NCBI GenBank assembly: GCA_031260665.1
Contig: JAISLD010000036.1
Coordinates: 62,001 to 126,000, forward strand
Length of the DNA stretch: 64,000 bases
Direction: 5' to 3'
From: Oscillospiraceae bacterium
GTDB taxonomy: Bacteria > Bacillota > Clostridia > Oscillospirales > Ruminococcaceae
Shown: piece after piece, positions 58,347 to 64,000 of the stretch
How positions within the stretch are numbered: position 1 is the first letter of the stretch
Layout: each line of letters opens with the position of its first letter
Made by a program: the position numbers and the translations under genes
The notes under the pieces: generated by a model
The model's database searches: none
What the model saw: the letters and a program-made list of their open reading frames with translations, nothing else
What the model was told of the DNA's origin: nothing

Positions 58347-59743
58347 GGAGAGGACGGCGTTCTGTTGTCGGCTACAGCATAGTCAACCGACGTAAACTTG
58401 TAGAACTCGCCGCGAAACTCAAGCGGAACGCGGTCAACCGAACCGTGGCGGTTCTTTGCCACGATACACTCGCAAAGGTTCGGGTTTTCCACGGTTTTGT
58501 CGTAGTAATACTCGCGGTGGAGGAACATAACGACGTCGGCATCTTGCTCGATAGAGCCGCTGTCACGCAGGTCTGAAAGGAACGGGCGTTTGTCCTTGCC
58601 CGGCCGCTTCTCGTTGTCACGAGAGAGCTGCGAGAGGAGGATAACAGGCACGTTCAGCTCTTTCGCGAGAATCTTGAGGTTACGCGTTATCTCGCTTATC
58701 TCGTTCACACGGTTGCCGTCGCGTCGGTTCGTGCTCATCAGCTGAAGATAATCGATGACGACCAGCCCAAGGTTTTTGGTGCGCCGAAGCTTCGCTTTCA
58801 TCTCGGTGATAGAAACATTCGGTGTGTCGTCGATATAAAGCGGCAGTTTGGTGAGAACAGCGGCGGCGTCCGCGATTTTCGGCCAGTCCCCCCCCTCGAA
58901 CATTCCGCTCTTGAACTTGCCGTTGTCAACGGTCGCTTCGGTTGAAAGCATACGTGTGACGAGTTGTTCGCGCGACATCTCAAGGCTGAATATCGCCACT
59001 GCTTGTCCGTTTGTTCGTTTTGCGATGTTGGTCGCCATATTGACCGCGAACGCCGTCTTACCCATACTCGGACGTGCCGCGATAACAATGAGGTCGGAGC
59101 GGTTAAGCCCGGATAAAAGCAGGTCAAGGTTCTTGAACGAAGTTGAAAGCGATTTGTTTTTAACGGAGTTCGGGTCGTTTGACAGCGCGCTTAACTCTTG
59201 AACGACGTTCATCACGGTCGGCGAGATTTGCAGCAGTCCGTTTATCTCGCGTCCGTTTCTGATTGAATAGATAGTCGATTCGGCAAAGTCGAGCAATGCG
59301 TTCGGCTCGTCGCCCTCTGCTGCCGCAAAGCCGAACACCTCGTTGCAAGACGTGAGGATTTGCCTCACCAACGCTTTGTCCTCGATGATTTTGGCGTAAG
59401 CAGGCAGACTTGACGGCGCGAAAGACAAGTCGGCAAGTTTCTTTAGGTAGGCGACCGCTTCTTCCTGCGTGTCAAAGACATTGCGGCGGCAAGTTTCGTT
59501 GATGACCGTGATGATATCAATCGGTATGCCGCTGATATACATTGTGCTGACAGTTGAATAGATATCGCGGTTAAGCGGTGTGAAGAAATGCTCGGCTTTA
59601 AGTTTGTCGGCGACCGCCGATATCAGCGACGGGTCGGTCAGAAGCGCACCAAGCACGGCCTGCTCCGCTTCAAGGCTGTTGGGCATACGAACGGCAGGGT
59701 TTTGTATTGTTTGCAGGTGCTGTGGAGAGTTTAATTCAGCCAT
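58343..59743 (-). CDS. dnaB: Replicative DNA helicase DnaB (DnaC in Bacillus naming)
   Basis: Hexameric fork helicase. The 466 residues have the N-terminal primase-interaction domain (MPNSLEAEQAVLGALL, then PLNRDIYSTVSTMYISGIPID) and the RecA-like domain with VIAARPSMGKTAFAVNMATN (Walker A), LVVIDYLQLM (Walker B), ILLSQLSRDNEKRPGKDKRP and DSGSIEQDADVVMFLHREYYYD. It lies 9 bases after rplI, the common Firmicute arrangement. Confidence 0.98.
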   Translation of the reverse strand: MAELNSPQHLQTIQNPAVRMPNSLEAEQAVLGALLTDPSLISAVADKLKAEHFFTPLNRDIYSTVSTMYISGIPIDIITVINETCRRNVFDTQEEAVAYLKKLADLSFAPSSLPAYAKIIEDKALVRQILTSCNEVFGFAAAEGDEPNALLDFAESTIYSIRNGREINGLLQISPTVMNVVQELSALSNDPNSVKNKSLSTSFKNLDLLLSGLNRSDLIVIAARPSMGKTAFAVNMATNIAKRTNGQAVAIFSLEMSREQLVTRMLSTEATVDNGKFKSGMFEGGDWPKIADAAAVLTKLPLYIDDTPNVSITEMKAKLRRTKNLGLVVIDYLQLMSTNRRDGNRVNEISEITRNLKILAKELNVPVILLSQLSRDNEKRPGKDKRPFLSDLRDSGSIEQDADVVMFLHREYYYDKTVENPNLCECIVAKNRHGSVDRVPLEFRGEFYKFTSVDYAVADNRTPSSP

Positions 59744-59752
59744 ATATTTGAT

Positions 59753-60196
59753 TTACTTTTCGCCGACCGCGACGTAGAACTTCGCCGATACATTCGGGTA
59801 GAGCTTCGCTTCCACCTCGAATGTGCCGAACGACTTTATCTCGCCGTGAACGAGTTTCTTCTTCTCGACATTCAGCGACAACTGCGCCGACAACGCGGAA
59901 GATATGTCTTTGCCTGTCACCGCGCCAAACAACCTGCCGCCCTCTCCGCCTTTCGCGCTCACACGGACAGTCTTGCCCGCGAGAGTTTCGGCTGTCGCTT
60001 TCGCCGTGTCGAGTTCGACTTGCTTTTGGTGAGCAACCGACTGCTTTTTGCTGTCGAGTTCGGCGATAGTCGCCTTGGTTGCTTCGGCGGCAAGCCCCTG
60101 CTTGAACAAGAAGTTCTTTGCGTAACCGTCTTTCACTTCTTTCAGCTCGCCCTTTTTGCCTGTGCCCTGAACATCTTGGAGAAGAATAACTTTCAT
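59753..60196 (-). CDS. rplI: 50S ribosomal protein L9
   Basis: Binds 23S rRNA near the L1 stalk and limits frameshifting. The 147 residues start [30 protein letters not shown], the unmistakable L9 N-domain, followed by a long helix ([21 protein letters not shown]) and a C-domain with [16 protein letters not shown]. It heads the rplI-dnaB-tilS unit. DHH-domain gdpP, often directly upstream, is absent; a candidate small RNA and spoIIE lie there instead. Confidence 0.97.
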   Translation of the reverse strand: MKVILLQDVQGTGKKGELKEVKDGYAKNFLFKQGLAAEATKATIAELDSKKQSVAHQKQVELDTAKATAETLAGKTVRVSAKGGEGGRLFGAVTGKDISSALSAQLSLNVEKKKLVHGEIKSFGTFEVEAKLYPNVSAKFYVAVGEK

Positions 60197-60256
60197 TTAT
60201 GTTTACCTCGTATGTCGCTTAAAAGAAGTATACCCACATAATGGCATACGATTGTT

Positions 60257-60285
60257 ATTATAACATATAATCGGTGATTACACAA
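60257..60285 (-). promoter_or_regulatory. Putative rplI promoter
   Basis: On the minus strand TTGTGT (60280-60285) and TATAAT (60257-60262) with a 17-base spacer, about 60 bases before the rplI start. The -35 box is poor. Confidence 0.5.
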
Positions 60286-60328
60286 GCCCCTTGGTGTACA
60301 GTCAGTGTTCACTGTTAAAAAGAAAAGC

Positions 60329-60424
60329 AAAAAAAGAAGCTCGACGTCCGAGCTTCAAGGTGAGGTGAGAACAGATGAGTACAAAAGAAAGGAGAAAAGG
60401 AGAAACAAAGCACTACATTTGCAT
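60329..60424 (-). ncRNA. Candidate small RNA with anti-Shine-Dalgarno motifs
   Basis: A perfect promoter (60431-60459) and a hairpin with a seven-T tail (60329-60356) on the minus strand bracket a transcript of about 96 bases. The body is pyrimidine-rich and holds TTTCTCCTTT-type segments twice and CTCACCTCACC once, which are complementary to AAAGGAGA and GGTGAG ribosome binding sites. The C-rich unpaired motifs recall Firmicute sRNAs such as RoxS/RsaE, but no sequence match is claimed. An overlapping plus-strand frame of 59 codons exists, but has no promoter. Confidence 0.62.
60336..60356 (-). terminator. Intrinsic terminator of the candidate small RNA
   Basis: GAAGCTCG pairs with CGAGCTTC around a 5-base loop. 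On the minus strand it is followed by TTTTTTTGC, a textbook intrinsic terminator. No protein gene ends just before it on that strand. Confidence 0.85.
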
Positions 60425-60430
60425 AATGTT

Positions 60431-60459
60431 ATTATATCACAATGCTTTCGGTTTGTCAA
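60431..60459 (-). promoter_or_regulatory. Promoter of the candidate small RNA
   Basis: On the minus strand TTGACA (60454-60459) and TATAAT (60431-60436) with a 17-base spacer, a perfect consensus. The predicted start is near 60424. No start codon with a long reading frame follows before the terminator. Confidence 0.85.
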
Positions 60460-60596
60460 TATGTTATAAAAACTTTTCTCTAAAAATCAAATTTTTGGTA
60501 CTATTGCACAAAAGCAATGCTTGGTTTTTGTTCACTTGTTGGGTAATGCCTTGACTAAAAATGTCAATCTGTGTCAAACAGGCAATTCGTTTTGCA

Positions 60597-60745
60597 GATA
60601 TTCCGTTCCTGCGGGAGCGGCAAGGACTTTTCGGTCGCCCGCCTGCGCCCCGAGGGGTATGACCTTCGGGACTGCACTTCAGCTGTTGATGAGTGAAGAA
60701 ACAGTGTTCTCTCTCCCGTCTTTGGTGGGAGAGAGAACACTAAAT
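60597..60745. repeat. Family A repeat (inverted) followed by a family C palindrome
   Basis: 60597-60672, read on the minus strand, has CCGAAGGTCATACCCCTCGG, then GGCGCAGGCGGGCGACCG, AAAAGTCCTTGCCGCTCCCG and CAGGAACGGAATATC. From 60703, GTGTTCTCTCTCCC and GGGAGAGAGAACACTAA form the best-paired family C hairpin in the window. This cluster lies between the small RNA locus and the spoIIE stop codon and may terminate spoIIE. Confidence 0.8.
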
Positions 60746-60758
60746 GATTCACTTAGCC

Positions 60759-63029
60759 CTATTTCTTTAGTCTTACGGCGATAACCGATATATCATCCTC
60801 CCTTCCTTTCTCGGCGGAATACTTTGCCGCCGATGCGATATGTTCCGCGATTGCGCCGAGTTCCGAACCCGCAAGACTTTCCTTTTCGAGTTGACGCGCC
60901 AGCCATTCGTCCGACAAATCGGCGCCGTCACTCGCCATAACAAGCAAATCCCCCTTTCCTATCGTGAACGTCTTGCTTTCAAACATCGGCTTTCCTATTC
61001 CCATTGGCATACCCCCTCCCGCCGCTTTAGCGAACGCTTGTCCGCATTTGATGAAAGTCGGCGCGGCTCCCGCCTTGTACAGCGTGGTTTCACCGCTGCA
61101 GAGGTCAATCTCCGCCGCGTCGAGTGTCGCGAAACTCTCGTCGTCGGTGCAAACCGAGAGTGCGTTCGCTGTGATTTCAGCCGCAAGCCCGAAGCTCACG
61201 CCCGAACGAATCAGCTTTGACATCATGCCGCAAGCAAACGCCGAGTCAACCCTTGCCCTCGCTCCGCTTCCCATTCCGTCGGAGAGAATGACGTAGGCGT
61301 GTCCGTTCCCCGACGTGAATGTTTCGTAGTAATCGCCGCAACTCTTCTCGCGTCCCTTGGCGACTTGAAACGCCCCAAACTCCGCCTTGTAACCCGCTCG
61401 TTCACGCAGCGTCATAAAAAAACCGCCGCCGAATGTATTGACATCAGGCGTGTCGAACACCGTCCGTAAAGCGACCGAGATTCGTTCAACCAAGAATGAC
61501 AGCTTGACGTTTGGTTCGGTGTTGCCGAAACATTCGGCGAAGTATCGCCCGTTTATTCGCGACACCGCCGCTCTCGCGTTGCCGACGCCACATTCGGCGA
61601 GTATCGCTTCCACAGCCGCCGAATCGGCAAGCAAGGCTTCTTCGCGTTCCCCGTCAAGCTTGAAACTGTCGGCGAGTTCTGTCAGCAGTTTCTCTGAAGC
61701 GGTCAGCTGCGACATAAGCGCGTCGCGTGCCGACGATATCTTCGACGAAGTGTTCATCACACTCACTCGTTCACGGAAAAGCCGCTCACTCACACGAATG
61801 TGCGTTTGTGTCCGCTTGCACTTGTCGCGAAACCACTGCGGAAAATCCGTGTCCTCGATGTGTTCCCCGTGTCGCATTGCCGTGACAAGCGACGACAGCA
61901 CGCTTGCCGTGTCGTTGTAGCCTTTGCCCCAACAATCCGTGTTGCGTTTGCAGTTGCGGCAGACTTCTCCTGCCGCTGATTGCGGTATGTCGGCAAAGTT
62001 TTTCGGTGCCGACACCCCCGTGACAGCCGCGCTTTCTTCCACGGCTTGCCGCACCTCGCCGATAGTCGCGGCGGTGCGGCAAAGGCGTGCGCCAAACAAG
62101 CCGCGCATATCGGGAGCGGTGCGAATCTCGCTTGCCGCTTCTCCAAACGAGAGCTTTGAACGGGGAAGCACCAAGAAAGGTATCGTTGATAACAAAGTTG
62201 TGGGGAACATAAGGACGGCACGGTCAAGCATACCGGCAAGGAGAATCCCGACAGCGGACGACAGGAGGAACGCCGCCGCTGTCAAGAGCCTGTTTCTCTT
62301 GCCGAGAAACTGAAAGAAAACCCCGGCGACCACAAACCCGACCCCTGTGCCGAAAAACCACGGGTCGGCAAGCGCCAGCCCCAGCAGTGACAGCACACCC
62401 GCATAGACAGGCGCGTCTTTTCTCCCCAAGAACATTCCCGAGGAACAAAGCACCACAAACCCCGCCGAAAAGACGCCCGCGTTGATAAGGAGCGGCACGG
62501 TGGTTTCAATTCCCGCGAGAGCGCAGACAGCGAAGAGATAGGCGACCGATAAGCAAGCGGTTTCGCGTCCCGTGAAGGTGCGGCGTTCTCCTTTGGCGGC
62601 AAACACCTTGACAGCGGCATTAAGCGAGAACGACGCGGCAAACGCGACTGTCGCGAGGACAGCGGCGGCGAGGTAATCAGTCGCGGTTGTCGACTGAAAA
62701 GCGGCGAGCGAGAACACAGCAAGCGAGCAGACAAGCGAACTCACGACGGAAAAGAACGCGGAGGTTCTGCGGCCAAACAACAGGCGAAACGTGCCGACCG
62801 CAAGCAGAACGAAAGTCCCTGCCACGACCGTGCCTCCGTTCGCTCCCGACAGGGCAAGCCCCGCGGCTCCGCCGACAAACGCGGCAGGTATGTAAAAGCC
62901 GCTGAGAGCGGACACAAGAACAGCCGCAAACGGCGATGGAAAGCCGAAGAGTTCGCCCCCCGCAAGCAAAAACGCACCCAAGGCTGCCCCCGTGAAGCTG
63001 ACCGATGTTTTGATGATAGGATTTCTCAT
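60759..63029 (-). CDS. spoIIE: Stage II sporulation protein E (membrane PP2C phosphatase)
   Basis: Dephosphorylates SpoIIAA to activate sigma-F in the forespore and takes part in polar septation. The 756 residues comprise about ten N-terminal helices (1-300), a central regulatory region (about 310-520, with a CRNCKRNTDCWG cysteine motif) and a C-terminal PP2C domain with KSCGDYYETFTSGNGHAYVILSDGMGSGARA, then TLDAAEIDLCSGETTLYKAGAAPTF and LLVMASDGADL. The metal-binding Asp residues are present. It shows that the organism belongs to a spore-forming lineage. An atypical promoter with a 21-base spacer lies upstream. Confidence 0.96.
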   Translation of the reverse strand: MRNPIIKTSVSFTGAALGAFLLAGGELFGFPSPFAAVLVSALSGFYIPAAFVGGAAGLALSGANGGTVVAGTFVLLAVGTFRLLFGRRTSAFFSVVSSLVCSLAVFSLAAFQSTTATDYLAAAVLATVAFAASFSLNAAVKVFAAKGERRTFTGRETACLSVAYLFAVCALAGIETTVPLLINAGVFSAGFVVLCSSGMFLGRKDAPVYAGVLSLLGLALADPWFFGTGVGFVVAGVFFQFLGKRNRLLTAAAFLLSSAVGILLAGMLDRAVLMFPTTLLSTIPFLVLPRSKLSFGEAASEIRTAPDMRGLFGARLCRTAATIGEVRQAVEESAAVTGVSAPKNFADIPQSAAGEVCRNCKRNTDCWGKGYNDTASVLSSLVTAMRHGEHIEDTDFPQWFRDKCKRTQTHIRVSERLFRERVSVMNTSSKISSARDALMSQLTASEKLLTELADSFKLDGEREEALLADSAAVEAILAECGVGNARAAVSRINGRYFAECFGNTEPNVKLSFLVERISVALRTVFDTPDVNTFGGGFFMTLRERAGYKAEFGAFQVAKGREKSCGDYYETFTSGNGHAYVILSDGMGSGARARVDSAFACGMMSKLIRSGVSFGLAAEITANALSVCTDDESFATLDAAEIDLCSGETTLYKAGAAPTFIKCGQAFAKAAGGGMPMGIGKPMFESKTFTIGKGDLLVMASDGADLSDEWLARQLEKESLAGSELGAIAEHIASAAKYSAEKGREDDISVIAVRLKK

Positions 63030-63093
63030 TCGTCGTAACTCCGAAAGCGATGTCTAACTCGCTGTGTATGTGAATAGACTGTAGTTTATACCC

Positions 63094-63126
63094 ATTGTAA
63101 TATCTTTCCCCCGTGAAATTTGTCGT
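63094..63126 (-). promoter_or_regulatory. Possible Spo0A-activated spoIIE promoter
   Basis: On the minus strand ACGACA (63121-63126) and TACAAT (63094-63099) are separated by 21 bases. Bacillus spoIIE also has a sigma-A promoter with about 21 bases between its boxes, activated by Spo0A bound at the -35 region. GAACGACAAA overlaps the -35 box and is 5/7 identical to the 0A-box core. This is suggestive only. Confidence 0.4.
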
Positions 63127-63187
63127 TCTGAGTAGCGGCGACTAAAGTTGTCAATCTAAACAGAATATCAACAACTTCAGCTCATAT

Positions 63188-63275
63188 TGCGAAGGTCATA
63201 CCACTCGGGGCACAGGCGGGCGGCCGGAAAGCCCTTGCCGCTCACGCGGGAGCGGAGTATCTGTGAATCGGATTG
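63188..63275 (+). repeat. Family A intergenic repeat (full length)
   Basis: GCGAAGGTCATACCACTCGG, GGCACAGGCGGGCGGCCGGA, AAGCCCTTGCCGCTCACGCG and GGAGCGGAGTATCTGTGAAT keep the block order of the 17317 copy. It lies between the divergent spoIIE and V-ATPase transcription units. The rest of the 480-base gap holds the two promoters and no visible gene. Confidence 0.8.
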
Positions 63276-63417
63276 TTTAAGTTGTTCATATTGAGGCTGA
63301 TTCAGACACATTAAAGTAACTTCAACCTTAAACGGCTGTGTGACGACACTGTGACAAAGTTTTGTAGCATATTGAACAAAAAAGTGTAAATTTATGCGAC
63401 AAATTTCTCAAAACCTA

Positions 63418-63446
63418 TTGCAATTCACTTCAAGCTGTGATATAAT
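63418..63446 (+). promoter_or_regulatory. V-ATPase operon promoter
   Basis: TTGCAA (63418-63423) and TATAAT (63441-63446) with a 17-base spacer, about 60 bases before the first gene. Confidence 0.72.
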
Positions 63447-63509
63447 AGTTACTGTTGTGTTACACAACTTCATACCCTATATATAAACGCTCTTGCAAGG
63501 GAGTTACTT

Positions 63510-63821
63510 ATGCCGAACGTAATAGAACAAATCATTGAAATCGACAGAAGCGCAAGGGGCAACGTCGCTGCCGCTCATCAAAAAGCGCACGACATATACG
63601 AAGCGACCCGCGTTGAAGTCGAGGCGCTTGCGCGTGACTACGAGTCGCAGATGAACGGGCGTGTCACGGCAATTCGTGTTGCTTCACGGAAGAACGCGGA
63701 AGCCGAGGTGTCGAAGCTGACTGTCAAGCGTGACGAGTCGCGTGCCGAAGTGTCGCAGATATTCCGCGACCACCGCGTCAAGTGGGAAGATGAAATCTTC
63801 GCGAGGATAACCTCCGTATGA
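63510..63821 (+). CDS. V-type ATPase peripheral stalk subunit (G/H type)
   Basis: A 103-residue, wholly helical protein with heptad-like spacing: VIEQIIEIDRSARGNVAAAHQKAHDIYEA, then VEALARDYESQMNGRV and AEAEVSKLTVKRDESRAEV. This is the coiled-coil layout of the small stalk subunit (NtpF/subunit H) that starts V-ATPase operons in clostridia. It pairs with subunit E as stator. It overlaps the next gene by 4 bases. Identification rests on layout and context. Confidence 0.75.
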   Translation: MPNVIEQIIEIDRSARGNVAAAHQKAHDIYEATRVEVEALARDYESQMNGRVTAIRVASRKNAEAEVSKLTVKRDESRAEVSQIFRDHRVKWEDEIFARITSV

Positions 63822-64000
63822 GCGGCGAATACGGCGCGCTTGCCGCAAAGGCGAGAGCGATTTACGGCAGACGCCTGACTGCGGCGGATTTTTCCGCCCT
63901 CATAAGAAAATCTTCTGTGGCTGAAGTTATGTCCTATCTCAAGGGCACGCCGCGATTCTCGTCGGAGTTTGCCTCCGTGAACGAGCTTACCGCAAGACGC
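63818..64000 (+). CDS. V-type ATPase subunit C-like protein, N-terminal part (runs off the right edge)
   Basis: The visible 61 residues read MSGEYGALAAKARAIYGRRL, then LIRKSSVAEVMSYLKGT and end near ELTARR. They fit the start of the V0D/AC39 (NtpC) family, which joins the membrane ring to the central stalk. The ATG overlaps the stop of the stalk gene (ATGA). The remaining V-ATPase genes must lie to the right. Confidence 0.7.
   Translation, partial: MSGEYGALAAKARAIYGRRLTAADFSALIRKSSVAEVMSYLKGTPRFSSEFASVNELTARR

Noticed and set aside
60375-60554. A rightward 59-codon frame starting MSTKERRKGE with a good GAGGTGAG site
   Set aside because: It has no promoter, its codon use and hydrophobic tail are unlike the neighbours, and it lies antisense to a well-bounded small transcript. 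It remains the main alternative to the small RNA.

Overview
The window is a gene-dense chromosomal segment of about 50% GC from an anaerobic, spore-forming-lineage Firmicute, most likely an uncultured member of class Clostridia (Oscillospirales-like; this placement is inference). Supporting signs are HrcA with a perfect CIRCE operator, RqcH, TrmK, type III pantothenate kinase, SpoIIE, MurE with the meso-DAP motif DNPR, a ferredoxin-linked 2-oxoacid oxidoreductase, the start of a V-type ATPase operon, and many consensus TTGACA-17-TATAAT promoters.

Layout. 1-5.4 kb: the start of rpsB (leftward) and the heat-shock operon hrcA-grpE-dnaK-dnaJ. 5.4-9.2 kb (leftward): a collagen-like surface protein, rfbA, and a GGGtGRT protein paired with a NifU-like scaffold. 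9.5-11.6 kb: a PadR regulator overlapping an unusual flavodoxin/SCP2/membrane fusion. 11.7-12.4 kb: six tRNA genes. 12.5-24.2 kb: galU, a pseudopilin, trmK-nif3, rqcH, coaX, proA, an orphan mazF, mscL, an FkbM methyltransferase and a hemolysin III protein. 24.3-33 kb: guaA, a CmpB/HD/zinc-ribbon cluster, a tiny Cys-rich protein, a secreted GH25 muramidase, gtrA, and an AI-2E transporter fused to a pseudopilin. 33.4-41.7 kb (rightward): a 48-residue FliM-motif microprotein, a PAS/degenerate-GGDEF/GAF protein, a DUF1538 membrane protein with a tandem PII-like protein, a glycosyltransferase, and an acyltransferase whose 5' end carries eight 7-bp repeats. 41.7-51.2 kb (leftward): a reduced dcw cluster (mraZ-rsmH-ftsL-like-pbp-murE-mraY-ftsW-murG) without murD, murF, ftsQ, ftsA or ftsZ. 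51.4-60.2 kb (leftward): a four-subunit 2-oxoacid:ferredoxin oxidoreductase, a ParA-like ATPase, ftsH-hpt-tilS-dnaB-rplI. 60.3-64 kb: a candidate small RNA, spoIIE, and the first genes of a V-ATPase operon.

The most unusual features are outside the familiar genes. Intergenic spaces are filled with a mosaic of short palindromic repeats, which fall into at least four families. Family B hairpins show compensatory base changes, have expanded into tandem arrays at two loci (50-bp and 75-bp units), and repeats of these families overlap the ends of several genes. A 7-bp repeat tract at the acyltransferase start leaves the upstream ATG out of frame in this copy and would restore it on loss of one unit, as in a phase-variable contingency locus. 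A strong promoter and an intrinsic terminator bracket a roughly 96-nt transcript rich in anti-Shine-Dalgarno motifs. All functional statements rest on reading the sequence and on family knowledge; no database search was run.
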